Positions 7,651 to 16,118 of a DNA stretch of 64,000 nt are shown here, piece after piece. The number at the start of each line of letters is the position of its first letter. Positions within the stretch are counted from its first letter, which is position 1. The notes under the pieces are model-generated. The model saw only the letters and a program-made list of their open reading frames with translations. It did no database searches and was not told the origin of the DNA. The position numbers were made by a program, and so were the translations under genes. This DNA comes from Streptomyces humidus (lineage in GTDB: Bacteria > Actinomycetota > Actinomycetes > Streptomycetales > Streptomycetaceae), in assembly GCF_014649655.1 (NCBI RefSeq), contig NZ_BMTL01000031.1, positions 1 to 64,000 on the forward strand. Reading direction: 5' to 3'.

Positions 7651-9468
7651 GTGACTGAACTGACCAGACGTCAGAAACGGCGTTTCTGTGTTGCTGCGAG
7701 CACGCACCGGGTCTGGCTCGTCGCCCTGGCGACCGTGCTGTTGCTCGCCGGCGTCGACGCCGCCGGCGCCGGAATCTCCGCCGCGGCAGGCGCGCCCTCC
7801 TCGGGCGGGGCGAAGAGGTGGTCGACACCGGGACCGCAGCGTGCCCTGAGCGGGGTGCTGCAGCCGGGACCCGTGGTGCACGCGCAGGCCGGACCGCCGG
7901 CCCCGGCCGCCCGAGCTCAGCGGACACCGCGTCGGCCGGGCCACCCCCGGCGGCGACCGGGCCCCGCCGACCCGGCCCCGGCCCCGGCCCTGGTGCCGGA
8001 CGTCTCCCCACGGCTGGGCGCGCCGGTGCCCGACCCGGATCACCGACCGACCCCGCCGCCCAGGGACCCCAGGCGGCTGACGCTGTTCCGCGACACCAGC
8101 GTGCCGGTGACGACCGGACTGCCGTGGTGGAAACCGGAGCCCAGCACGGACCAGTCGGGCCGGGACATCTTCGCCACCGGCAACTTCCACGCCGAGTTCT
8201 CCCGTGACAACGGCAGGAACTGGCGAGGACTGGACCCGTACACCGTCTTCGGCCCCGACTTCTGCTGCGACCAGGTCACCAAGGCCGACTTCTCCTACCG
8301 CCGGCAGCACTGGGTGCTGCAGTACATTCCCGCCTTCAACGAGCACCCGGGCGGTGGACACCTTGTTCTCGCGAACTCCCGGATCGGGGACTTCGTCGAC
8401 TGGCGTCCCTACACGATCACCCCGTCCGCCTTCGGCTGGTCCGACGACCTGAACCTCGACTACAACGACGTCGTGATCGGCCACCGGTTCCTGTATCTGA
8501 CCACCCGCCTCATCAGATTCCACGACGGGACGGACGACTACGACGTCCTGGCCGCGGCGCTCCTGCGGGTCTCGCGGGCGGATCTGGCCGCCGGGCGTCC
8601 CGCTCACTACGACTCGATCACCCGCACCGACACCATCGGGGGCGGCGCCTACGGGGAGGACGGGGAACTGCGGGTCCCCCAGGGCATCACCGACGTCGCC
8701 TACGCGGCGTCGACCACCCTGCCGGAGGGCAAGGGCCGCCGACTGCGCCTGCTGGTCTGGCCGGAGAAGTCCCAGTGGGTGACCACTGTCGACCGGGACG
8801 TACCACCGTTCCGCTACATGACCTTTCAGGTTCCGGGAAGGGAGGGTGACTGCAGCAGCAAGGACAAGACGGTCACCAACTGGTGCGGCGGGGCGACGTC
8901 CGGTGGCGTGTTCGCCGCACGAGGCCGCGGCCACCTGTGGTTCGCCTGGGCCGCTCAGCAGTACGGCACACAGCGGCCCTTCCCGTACGTGAGGATCACC
9001 GTCGTCCGCGAGTCCGATCTGCGCGTCGGCCTCAGCCACGACGTGTACAGCCGCACCATCGGTCACGCCTACCCGGCGATCGCCCCGGACGAGCGCGGCC
9101 ACATCGGCTACATCGACGCCTTCGGCGGCGGCGCGGGGAACAGCCACTACTTCCCCGGCTCCATGATCGCCGTGTTCGACGACATCACACCCGTCTCCCC
9201 GAGCGTCGACTACTTCCTCCCCGGCAAGGGCAACGCCTGTTCCGGCAGCAACCCGCAGACGGGAGACGAGGGGGAGTGGGGCGACTACCTCACCGTCCGC
9301 GGCTGGCACCCGGGCGGCGGCGTCTGGATCGCCACCGCCATGGCGCGCGTGGACGACACCCCGGCCGACTGCTCGACGGCCGGGCCCATGACCATCAAGA
9401 ACATCGTCTTCGGCCGGGAACGCGACCGGCACGTCTACGAACGAGGCATCGACGACAACCGTCGCTGA
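7651..9468 (+). CDS. Secreted protein with sialidase-like (beta-propeller) body
   Basis: The 605-residue protein starts at GTG 7651 (VTELTRRQKRRF), giving a basic N-terminus followed by one hydrophobic segment (VWLVALATVLLLAGVDAAGAG), so it is exported or membrane-anchored. Residues about 50-150 are a Pro/Ala/Arg-rich linker. The rest (FSRDNGRNWRGLDP, GNSHYFPGSMIAVFDDI, EWGDYLTVRGWHPGGG) has the SxDxGxxW-type Asp-box and repeated sheet pattern of sialidase-fold propellers. It lacks an obvious Arg triad, so glycosidase activity should not be assumed. Several Cys (FCCD, GDCSSKD, NWCGG, NACSGSN) suggest extracellular disulfides. It stands alone with a terminator downstream. Confidence 0.8.
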   Translation: MTELTRRQKRRFCVAASTHRVWLVALATVLLLAGVDAAGAGISAAAGAPSSGGAKRWSTPGPQRALSGVLQPGPVVHAQAGPPAPAARAQRTPRRPGHPRRRPGPADPAPAPALVPDVSPRLGAPVPDPDHRPTPPPRDPRRLTLFRDTSVPVTTGLPWWKPEPSTDQSGRDIFATGNFHAEFSRDNGRNWRGLDPYTVFGPDFCCDQVTKADFSYRRQHWVLQYIPAFNEHPGGGHLVLANSRIGDFVDWRPYTITPSAFGWSDDLNLDYNDVVIGHRFLYLTTRLIRFHDGTDDYDVLAAALLRVSRADLAAGRPAHYDSITRTDTIGGGAYGEDGELRVPQGITDVAYAASTTLPEGKGRRLRLLVWPEKSQWVTTVDRDVPPFRYMTFQVPGREGDCSSKDKTVTNWCGGATSGGVFAARGRGHLWFAWAAQQYGTQRPFPYVRITVVRESDLRVGLSHDVYSRTIGHAYPAIAPDERGHIGYIDAFGGGAGNSHYFPGSMIAVFDDITPVSPSVDYFLPGKGNACSGSNPQTGDEGEWGDYLTVRGWHPGGGVWIATAMARVDDTPADCSTAGPMTIKNIVFGRERDRHVYERGIDDNRR

Positions 9469-9548
9469 GCCCGCATCCGCCGGTCAGCGAGGCACGCCGT
9501 CGGCGAAATCCTCGACGGCCGGCACCGGGTCACTCTCGGAAACACATG

Positions 9549-9571
9549 ACCCCAGGCCACTGGCCTGGGGT
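9549..9571. terminator. Bidirectional hairpin between convergent genes
   Basis: An 11-bp perfect stem ACCCCAGGCCA / TGGCCTGGGGT with a single-base loop lies between the ends of the sialidase-like gene (9468) and the small membrane-protein gene (9588). This is the expected position for a shared terminator. Confidence 0.7.
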
Positions 9572-9587
9572 CCCACTCTGCAGCGGG

Positions 9588-9899
9588 TCAGGAGAACCGA
9601 ACTGCTCGATCTGCGTCGCCGGCATGACGAGCTCTGGCGAACATTCCAGCCCGCAGCTGAAACACCGCACCGAGCACGATGACCCCGAGAGCAATGGTGG
9701 AAACAACCATCCCCGCTCCGGAAGAGAGCCCGAGAAGCCTGGCCCCGCCGTCCAGGACGAAGCCGCCACCCATCGCGATCCCGCCCCAACCAGCCCTGGG
9801 TGACCGCGTATACGCCGCGATTCCCCGGCTGCCGGTCAAGGTCGACACGCCCAGGACGACGACAAAGCAGCCGGAGCACAGAATGATCCACGCAGACAT
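9588..9899 (-). CDS. Small membrane protein, function unknown
   Basis: The 103-residue protein begins MSAWIILCSGCFVVVLGVSTL, with a second hydrophobic stretch near the C-terminus (GMVVSTIALGVIVLGAVFQL). Two membrane segments flank a Gly-rich middle. The ATG at 9899 is preceded by GGAGGGGTGCC, which decides the start over a longer reading. No family was recognised. It lies next to a decayed IS element. Confidence 0.65.
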   Translation of the reverse strand: MSAWIILCSGCFVVVLGVSTLTGSRGIAAYTRSPRAGWGGIAMGGGFVLDGGARLLGLSSGAGMVVSTIALGVIVLGAVFQLRAGMFARARHAGDADRAVRFS

Positions 9900-9937
9900 G
9901 GCACCCCTCCGCGCGGGAAGGCTACTACCGCACGGGC

Positions 9938-10624
9938 GTGGTCCGGCGGTGCGCAGGTGAAGCACCGGTACAGCCCGTGCCGAGCCGCATCGGCCTCACG
10001 CACTTCGCGGTCCTCTCCGACGGCACGAAGACCGACTCCCCGCGCTTCCTGCGGCGTGCGGAGAAGAAGCTGAAGAAGGCCCACAAGGAACTGTCCCGCA
10101 AGCAGAAGGGATCAAAGAACCGGGCCAAGGCCCGTCTGAAGGTCGCCCGCGCCCACGCCAAAGTTGCTGACGCGCGCCGTGAGTTCCACCACCAGCTCTC
10201 CACGAAGCTGATCTCCGAGAACCAAGGGATCGCCGTGGAGGACCTGCCGGTGGCGGGACTGGCCCGCACGAAGCTGGCCAAGTCCGTGCACGACGCCGGA
10301 TGGTCCTCGTTCATCGGCATGCTGGAATACAAAGCAGAACGGTACGGCCGCGATCTGGTCAGGATCGGCCGGTTCACACCGACCTCCCAGACCTGCTCCA
10401 CCTGCGGCGTCAAGGACGGACCCAAACCCCTGAACGTCCGGGAATGGACGTGTGCCGCCTGCGGTACCGTCCACGACCGGGACACCAATGCCGCGATCAA
10501 CGTGAAGACGACCGCCGGACTGGCGGTATCGGCCTGCGGAGCGCCGGTAAGACCAGGAGCGATCCCGGCACAGCGCGAAGAAACAGGAAGCCACGGATTC
10601 CCGACCCGACACCGTGCCGCGTAG
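9938..10624 (+). pseudogene. tnpB: 5'-truncated TnpB (IS605/IS1341-type RNA-guided nuclease) remnant
   Basis: The recognisable part starts in the RuvC-I region as SRIGLTHFAVLSDG. The bridging helix region is Lys-rich, the RuvC-II Glu is present in IAVEDLPVAGLAR, the zinc ribbon is CSTCG...CAACG, and the RuvC-III Asp is in HDRDTNAAINV. Intact TnpB proteins are about 380-420 residues; this retains at most 229 and lacks the N-terminal half. The RuvC-I aspartate (usually GIDLGLT) is replaced by sequence from the truncation junction, so nuclease activity should be lost. The right end of the element is still present at 10655-10686. Confidence 0.85.
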
Positions 10625-10654
10625 CGGCACGGCAACACGTCGAGAAGGCCAGAA

Positions 10655-10686
10655 TCCTCGAGCTTCAGCCCGAGGAGCAAGTCAAA
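10655..10686 (+). repeat. Right-end hairpin of the IS605/IS1341-type element
   Basis: TCCTCG (10655-10660) pairs with CGAGGA (10671-10676) around a 10-nt loop and is followed by GCAAGTCAA. This is the subterminal hairpin and tail typical of the right end of these elements. In active relatives the 3' end of tnpB and this hairpin belong to the guide (omega) RNA, with the guide read from the bases immediately after the end (here from about 10687). Confidence 0.5.
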
Positions 10687-11068
10687 GCCGCCAGAACCGG
10701 GCGCGCTGGAGGCGCGAGGACCGCCGGGACCACGAACACCACAGGTGACCCCGTGGAGCGTTCGGCAGCCACGGTCTCCGGACGGCTTCAGCCGGGCCGG
10801 ACATGTCGAACTCATTGAGAGGTACATGCCATGCATCGCGAGGCGCTGTCGGAGAGCGAGCGGGCCCCGCCGATGACCCGGTCTCGGCCGGTGCGGTTGC
10901 GGGCCCCTGTGGTCGCGGTGGTTGCTGTACTCCGCTGCCGTACAGCCTTGCCGGGCAAGACCACGCAATGTTCATGAATCATCAACCGGGCCGACGCCGA
11001 TCCGGCCGTCCCGCGACGGCGACTGTGCCTTGACTGTGTGCCCTCGCTCCTCTGGAAGGTGTTCGCAC
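10687..11068. promoter_or_regulatory. Upstream region of the phoX-like gene with one PHO-box-like half-site
   Basis: No gene is supported. GTTCATGAATC at 10970-10980 resembles a single unit of the Streptomyces PhoP box (consensus unit near GTTCACCYRSG), about 90 bp before the phosphatase start. Only one good unit is visible, so PhoP control is a suggestion from motif plus gene function. Confidence 0.3.
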
Positions 11069-12715
11069 ATGGCCAAGAAGACACGTAGCCGCGTTGTCGC
11101 GACAGCGGTGGTGACGGGCGTAATCGGCGTCGGCCTCGCACTGTCCTCCGGTGCCGCCGACGCCAGTGGCGGTGTGGCCGCCTGGTCGTCGGTGCCGGCT
11201 GTCACCGACGCCCGCGGCGTGACCGCTCCGAACGTCCTGTCGCCCGGGCTCACCGAGCACCCCGTCGCGCAGGGCTCCCTGAGGCTGGAGAACCCGACCG
11301 ACCAGGTCCCGTACTACGGATACCTCGGCGACGGCACGCTGCTGCCCGACCCCGGCATCAAGCAGGCCCCGGGAGTGAAGATCGAGGCCGGCAAGACCGA
11401 GCCCGACAAGAACACCTACCTGAGGCTGTCCGGTCAGCACGGCGCCGACGCGTCGTACTCGTACGGCACGCACTTCCTCTTCCAGGGCCACGAGGGCGGC
11501 GAGGCCGGGTACATCACCCGCGTCAACCTCGACGCCGACCAGGCGCACCGGGTGACGCTCCTGGCCACCAAGGAGACCGACGGCACGAGCATTCCCGCCA
11601 TCGACGGCTCCACCTGGGACCCCTGGGCCAAGCGGCTGCTGTTCACCTCCGAGGAGGGGACCGCGGGCGCCGTGCTCCAGGCCACCCCGGACATCAACTC
11701 GAAGGTCCAGGACATCTCCTTCGTCACCGGACGGGCCGGCTACGAGGGCATCCAGAACGACTCCGCCGGCAACCTGTGGATGGCCGAGGACAGCGGCGGC
11801 GCGACGGTCGCCACCAAGACGAAGATTCCCAACAGCTTCGTCTACCGTCTGATCCCGTACGACAAGCACGACCTCACCAAGGGCGGCAGGCTCCAGGCAC
11901 TGCAGGTGGTCTCCCGCCGCAGCGGCTCACCCATCGCGTTCCAGAACGTCGACGGCGCGCACCCCACCGGCGGAGCGTTCACCGACGACGAGAAGGACCT
12001 GACCAACTACGGTCCGGCCCTGACCACCCACTGGGTGACCATCCACGACACCAAGACCGACACCAGTGGCAAGGCGTTCGACGCCAACGCCCTGGCGAAG
12101 GCTGCCAAGGCGACCCCGTTCAAGCGGACCGAGAACGGCCAGTTCCGCCCCGGCACGGACTTCCGCGAGTTCTATTTCGACGCCACCGGCGACACCAACA
12201 CCACCAGCACGGCCAACGACGGCTACGGCGGCTGGGGCACCCTCTACAAGCTCACGCAGAGCGACCCGCGCTCGGACGACGGCAAGCTCAGCGTCTTCTA
12301 CGCCGGCGACAAAGCGCACACCGGCATCGACAACGTCACCTTCCTCGACCGCACGCACGTCGCGTTCGTCGAGGACGCCAGCGACACCGTGCACACCCAG
12401 CGCGGCGCCCTGGACTCCGGATACGTCTTCGCCACGACGACCGACTACTCGCGCGGCGCGCAGCCGGTGCGCTTCCTGGCCGAGGGCCGCGACCCCTCGG
12501 CGACCCTGGACAACATGCTGTCTTCGGTGAACGGCGGCATCCAGAACGACGGCGACAACGAGATCACCGGCATCCACGTCTCCGACGGCGACCCGGGCAC
12601 GCACGGCATCCTCGGCGCCAAGGTGCCGAGGCTGTTCCGTGACGGCTGGCGGCTCTTCTGGACCCAGCAGCACGGCGACAACACCACTTGGGAGATCACC
12701 CCGGACGACAAGTAG
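11069..12715 (+). CDS. phoX: Secreted PhoX-family (DUF839) alkaline phosphatase-like protein
   Basis: The 548-residue exported protein starts at ATG 11069 (MAKKTRSRVVATAVVTGVIG), a signal sequence ending near GAADA. Family-like segments include STWDPWAKRLLFTSEEGT, YEGIQNDSAGNLWMAEDSGG and SVNGGIQNDGDNEITGIHVSDG. The repeated GN/GD and E/D-rich turns are characteristic of PhoX/DUF839 propellers that bind Ca and Fe. The likely role is release of phosphate from organic phosphate esters outside the cell. It is followed by a strong hairpin and a second secreted phosphoesterase. The longer reading upstream (to 10922) has no signal peptide and is rejected. Confidence 0.85.
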   Translation: MAKKTRSRVVATAVVTGVIGVGLALSSGAADASGGVAAWSSVPAVTDARGVTAPNVLSPGLTEHPVAQGSLRLENPTDQVPYYGYLGDGTLLPDPGIKQAPGVKIEAGKTEPDKNTYLRLSGQHGADASYSYGTHFLFQGHEGGEAGYITRVNLDADQAHRVTLLATKETDGTSIPAIDGSTWDPWAKRLLFTSEEGTAGAVLQATPDINSKVQDISFVTGRAGYEGIQNDSAGNLWMAEDSGGATVATKTKIPNSFVYRLIPYDKHDLTKGGRLQALQVVSRRSGSPIAFQNVDGAHPTGGAFTDDEKDLTNYGPALTTHWVTIHDTKTDTSGKAFDANALAKAAKATPFKRTENGQFRPGTDFREFYFDATGDTNTTSTANDGYGGWGTLYKLTQSDPRSDDGKLSVFYAGDKAHTGIDNVTFLDRTHVAFVEDASDTVHTQRGALDSGYVFATTTDYSRGAQPVRFLAEGRDPSATLDNMLSSVNGGIQNDGDNEITGIHVSDGDPGTHGILGAKVPRLFRDGWRLFWTQQHGDNTTWEITPDDK

Positions 12716-12721
12716 GGGTGC

Positions 12722-12772
12722 GGCCAGTTGGGGCGGGACGGCGACCGATGCTCACGTCCCGCCTCACTGGCC
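12722..12772 (+). terminator. Two-part hairpin after the phoX-like gene
   Basis: Inner stem GGCGGGACG / CGTCCCGCC and outer stem GGCCAGT / ACTGGCC are nested, starting 7 bp after the stop codon. This is a stable Rho-independent type structure without a clear U tract, as is common in Streptomyces. Confidence 0.7.
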
Positions 12773-12798
12773 CATCGGCCACCGGAGCGCTGACAAGA

Positions 12799-12820
12799 GT
12801 TCACCGCCCGTCCGTTCACC
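12799..12820 (+). promoter_or_regulatory. Paired GTTCACC motifs upstream of the phosphoesterase gene
   Basis: GTTCACC occurs at 12799-12805 and again at 12814-12820. The heptamer matches the conserved part of PhoP-box direct repeats. The 15-nt period is longer than the usual 11, so this is a candidate site only. Confidence 0.35.
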
Positions 12821-12978
12821 CACGGACCTCGAGGCCAACCGGGGCCGCCAGACTCCCCGCCGGGCCGATCAGCGTCTGCCGCCCGCGCCGCTGCAGGCCG
12901 CACAGCTTCCCCCACTCCGGCCGCTGACCAGCCGTGCCCCCGGCCCACCCGGGCCGCTCGACCGTGAGGGAGAACCCG

Positions 12979-14031
12979 ATGAGATCGTGGCGCCACACCC
13001 TGTCCGCCACCGCCGCCCTGAGCCTGCTCACGCTCGCCGTGTCCACCGGGCCCGCTTCGGCCGGCCCGGACACCGCCGGCACGGGCGCCACCAACGACGA
13101 CACGCCGTTCACTTTCGCGGTGTTCGGCGACATGCCCTACGGTGACGCCGAGATCGCCGACTTCCCGCACGTCATCAGCCGGATCAACGCCGACCCCGAC
13201 GTCACCTTCGTCACGCACCTCGGGGACATCAAGAACGGCTCGACGGTGTGCGGCGACGCGTACTTCCAGATGATCAAGTCGGACTTCGACCAGTTCAAGG
13301 ACCCGCTGGTGTACACCGTGGGCGACAACGAGTGGACCGACTGCCACCGGCCGAGCAACGGCTCGTACAACCCGCTTGAGCGTCTCGCCGAGATCCGCCA
13401 GGTGTTCTTTCCCCGTCCCGGCTGGACCCTGGGCCAGAACAGCGTGCGGGTGACCTCGCAGGCCGACGAGGGTGTCCCGGAGGACGTCCGCTACACCCGT
13501 GCCGGCGTCGCCTTCGCCGCGGTCGACGTGGTGGGCAGCAACAACAGCATGGAGCCGTGGACCGGAAACACCCAGCCCACCCCCGAGCAGGCCGCCGAGG
13601 TACTGGCCCGCACGGCGTCGGTAACCGAGTCCATCCACGCCACCTTCGCCTCGGCCCACCGCCACCACGACCGGGCCGTCACCCTGATGATGCAGGCCGA
13701 CATGTTCGACCCCACCGTCAGCGATCCCTCCTACGCCGACTACTACGCCTTCCAGCCGATCGTCGCCGCCGTCGCCCGCGAGTCGGCCGCCTTCGACGGC
13801 CCGGTCTACCTCTTCAACGGCGACAGCCACCTCTACAACAGCGACCAGCCGCTGGCCGCCGGCTCCTCGTGGCTGTCCTTCTACCACCTGACCACCGCGG
13901 TGCCCAAGCTGCACCGCATCACCGTCGACGGCTCCGACAACGCCAAGGACTACCTGAAAGTCACCGTCCGGCCGCACAACCCCCAGGTCCTCAAGTGGAC
14001 CCGGATTCCCCTGGACGGCTCCGGCTCCTGA
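12979..14031 (+). CDS. Secreted calcineurin-like metallophosphoesterase
   Basis: The 350-residue protein has a signal peptide (MRSWRHTLSATAALSLLTLAVSTGPASA); the start ATG 12979 follows GAGGGAGAA. Metal-binding motifs of the metallophosphoesterase fold are present in order: FAVFGDMPYGD (D-x-x), VTHLGDIKNGS (GD), VYTVGDNEWTDC (GDNE) and a late NGDSHLYNS (GDxH-like). It probably hydrolyses phosphate esters outside the cell and may share PhoP control with the neighbouring PhoX-like gene. Confidence 0.9.
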   Translation: MRSWRHTLSATAALSLLTLAVSTGPASAGPDTAGTGATNDDTPFTFAVFGDMPYGDAEIADFPHVISRINADPDVTFVTHLGDIKNGSTVCGDAYFQMIKSDFDQFKDPLVYTVGDNEWTDCHRPSNGSYNPLERLAEIRQVFFPRPGWTLGQNSVRVTSQADEGVPEDVRYTRAGVAFAAVDVVGSNNSMEPWTGNTQPTPEQAAEVLARTASVTESIHATFASAHRHHDRAVTLMMQADMFDPTVSDPSYADYYAFQPIVAAVARESAAFDGPVYLFNGDSHLYNSDQPLAAGSSWLSFYHLTTAVPKLHRITVDGSDNAKDYLKVTVRPHNPQVLKWTRIPLDGSGS

Positions 14032-14135
14032 CTCAGCATCCGACGCCGGAGCCCCTGCCCCGGGCCCGGCGCTGGTGCCGGAAGTTCTGGGCAGTCGTCC
14101 GAGTAGGCGGCGCGGATCTATCAGCACTCGGACGA

Positions 14136-14552
14136 GGAGCGGCAGAAGAGGTGAGTACGTCGGTGACCTCGGTGCCCACAGCACCCTGGAACCCATCGTC
14201 ACCCGCTCCGTCACCGCTGCCTCCGTATGGGGAACCAGGCTGTGGACCCCGGGTTCCGGCAACGGCGTGGTCACTGCGAAGGACCTGAAGACCGGCAAGA
14301 CCACCGACACCGTCAGCACCGGCGCCCCGTGTGTCCGCAAAGAGTTGCAGGCGGTCGGCCGTTGGATCCACTGGTCCTGCGGTCCGACCGCGACAGCCGG
14401 CGTCTGGGACCGTACGGCCAAGAAGAACATCCCCGCTCCCGTCCGGCCAGGCGTTGCTCGGCGACGGATACCTCGTCCGGCACGACACATCGGCCGGGCT
14501 CTCCTCCTCACCGCTCGCTGGTCTGAGCCTCTGCATCCGGTCACCAGGCTGA
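14136..14552 (+). pseudogene. Frameshifted fragment of an FG-GAP/VCBS-repeat-type secreted protein
   Basis: One frame reads VTAASVWGTRLWTP, then VTAKDLKTGKTTDTVSTGAP, CVRKELQAVGRWIHWSCGP and GVWDRTAKKNIPAP. The next frame continues PSGQALLGDGYLVRHDTSAG. Together these match the order seen in large Streptomyces FG-GAP/VCBS-repeat proteins, as recalled from the family. The frame change lies near 14440-14450. There is no signal peptide or start, so this is a remnant. Confidence 0.6.
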
Positions 14553-14653
14553 TGAGGCCGAAGCGAAGGGGCGTGGCGTGATCAGCCGAACAGCTGCGAA
14601 CCGAGCGGGCGCTGCCGGTCGAAGCCGGGGAGGATCAGATGCCGTCGATGAAA

Positions 14654-14815
14654 CACGTTCACCGGCAACGGCGTCGACGTCGGCTGGACGTTCCCCACCG
14701 CCACGCGGGGCCGGGGCAACTGCCTGCGCGGCAACGAACTGCGCAGCACGGCGCCCGCCCGGCTCGTGACCACCGCATCCTGCCCGGTGGCGCCAAGGCG
14801 TTCTCATCAAGCAGT
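14654..14815 (+). pseudogene. Possible C-terminal remnant of a secreted beta-helix-type protein
   Basis: An open stretch reads NTFTGNGVDVGWTF, then GRGNCLRGNELRSTAPARL and ends SCP. The GNC-RGN pattern resembles ends of Streptomyces parallel beta-helix proteins. It is short, has no start and sits among other debris; the identification is weak. Confidence 0.3.
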
Positions 14816-15187
14816 AGTTGGGAGGCGCCGAAGGCGCCCCGTGGCGCCCTCTATTCGGCTTCTGAGCGGTTTGTCCCACACCACGATCAGCGGGGCACCC
14901 CCCAGGTCCCGCCGGGCAGAGCTCAGCAGGTCCGCGAACTCACGCGCCCGGAAGCCCTTCTTCTCGCCGGTCCGGCCCCGGTACGTCCGGGTCCGGTAGA
15001 TCAGACGGGTCTCGCGGCCCGGTCTGAAGCAGATCATCCCGGCCATCAGGACCCGACCGGAACCCGTGCCCGGCACTCTGACGAGCGGTGTCCGCCCGCG
15101 CCTCGACCAGGTGCGGCCCTCCACCGACTCGGGTAGCGCCTTGGCGTCTCGAATGGGGTTTGCCATCGGGATGGCAGTTTCGGGCAA
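14807..15187 (-). pseudogene. IS630-family transposase fragment
   Basis: The central part of an IS630 DDE transposase is recognisable: GRTWSRRGRTPLVRVPG, then FRPGRETRLIYRTRTYRGR, GFRAREFADLLSSARRDLGG and PLIVVWDKPL. In intact proteins the last segment is VLIWDNLNTH, carrying the second catalytic Asp; here it degrades into unrelated sequence. The N-terminal HTH and C-terminal third are missing. It belongs to the debris between the phosphoesterase gene and tRNA-Gly. Confidence 0.75.
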
Positions 15188-15216
15188 CGGGAACCGGCAC
15201 CGGTGGGCTGATCGTC

Positions 15217-15576
15217 ATGCAGAGCATGCCTTCCGTTCTCATTCTTGGTTTCGATCCTCACGCGGTGCCTGGTATGGACGGGGACGCCATGCGCGCGGTC
15301 CTGGACAAGGAACTGGCCCGTTTCGGCGAACACGCCGTCGACGCTTCCATGACGCTGATCGCGCCGGACGAATCAGCCGAGTCCACGGTGGTCTCGGCAC
15401 TTTCCGGACAAGACTGGGACGTCGTCGTCATCGGGGGTGGGATACGCAAGCCTGAACCCCTCGTGACGTTCTTCGAGCAGGTCGTGAACCTGGTCCGGCG
15501 GCATGCACCAGGGGCCGCGATCGCGTTCAACACCAGCGGCGGCGACAGCGTCGAGGCTGCCAAGCGGTGGCTGTGA
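15217..15576 (+). CDS. Hypothetical small Rossmann-like protein
   Basis: The 119-residue protein begins MQSMPSVLILGFDPHAVPG and contains a strand-turn-helix pattern (VVVIGGGIRKPEPLVTFFEQVVN) like a small nucleotide-binding or DsrE-like fold. The second Met (15226) is an alternative start; neither has a strong ribosome binding site. No family was recognised. A hairpin follows directly at 15581-15594. Confidence 0.65.
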   Translation: MQSMPSVLILGFDPHAVPGMDGDAMRAVLDKELARFGEHAVDASMTLIAPDESAESTVVSALSGQDWDVVVIGGGIRKPEPLVTFFEQVVNLVRRHAPGAAIAFNTSGGDSVEAAKRWL

Positions 15577-15580
15577 AGCC

Positions 15581-15594
15581 CAGCCCCTGGGCTG
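15581..15594 (+). terminator. Short hairpin after the hypothetical gene
   Basis: CAGCCC-CT-GGGCTG begins 4 bp after the stop codon. Confidence 0.4.
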
Positions 15595-15739
15595 AACAGC
15601 GGAAGGAATCAAGGGTCCGTCACTTGGGGCGCCCCGCGGCGCGACCCCGCGCACCACAATGAGAAGCCCACAGGCAGCTAGCTACGCCCTTATGGTGCGG
15701 ATGTGGTGCGCGCCACGTTGACCGGTCTGGACAACAAAG

Positions 15740-15766
15740 AACCCCCGGGTCATCGACCTGGGGGTT
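15740..15766 (-). terminator. Terminator of tRNA-Gly
   Basis: A stem formed by AACCCCC... and ...GGGGGTT (one G-U pair) with a CATCG/CGATG loop lies 5 bp beyond the tRNA 3' end on the minus strand. It is followed there by a T-rich run. Confidence 0.75.
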
Positions 15767-15771
15767 TCTGC

Positions 15772-15845
15772 TGGAGCGGGTGACGAGAATCGAACTCGCG
15801 CTCTCAGCTTGGGAAGCTGATGTTCTACCATTAAACTACACCCGC
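15772..15845 (-). tRNA. tRNA-Gly (anticodon CCC)
   Basis: On the minus strand the 74-nt sequence begins GCGGGTGTAGTTTAATGG and ends in an encoded CCA. The acceptor stem GCGGGTG / CACCCGC, an anticodon loop TTCCCAA (CCC, reading GGG) and the T loop GTTCGATTC are all present. The gene is complete, and no duplicated 3' segment was seen nearby. Confidence 0.97.
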
Positions 15846-15899
15846 GTAAGACGCCGGTCTGGGCCGGTGTCGGAACGCTCCGTCACTCTACCTCATGCC

Positions 15900-15928
15900 A
15901 GGCCCCGGGCGCTGAAGCCCCGGGGCCT
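15900..15928. repeat. Strong inverted repeat near tRNA-Gly
   Basis: A perfect 10-bp stem AGGCCCCGGG / CCCGGGGCCT with a 9-nt loop lies about 55 bp upstream of the tRNA. GTGTGTTT follows on the plus strand. No plus-strand gene ends nearby, so its role as a terminator is uncertain. Confidence 0.55.
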
Positions 15929-16118
15929 GAGTGTGTTTCAACGGGAGGGATCCGGTTACACGAGGCGGGAGTTGGGGCGTACGGTGTGCGGTGGAAGTGG
16001 GGTCGGGCGGGGTCGGAGTGCCGCCTGTGAGGTCGTCCCGTTCGTCCCGTAATGTGGCTTTCAGTGTCCGGCGAGCAGCAGCCGGACGCGGCTCTTGGGG
16101 AAGGGACTACAGGACTTG

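Noticed and set aside
12445..14544. Long minus-strand frame opposite the metallophosphoesterase gene.
   Set aside because: It is compositionally an antisense shadow without motifs. The plus strand has a signal peptide and all metal-binding motifs.
15740..15928. tRNA-Gly as an attachment site with a duplicated 3' end.
   Set aside because: No second copy of the tRNA 3' end or integrase was found nearby; the flanking repeats are hairpins.
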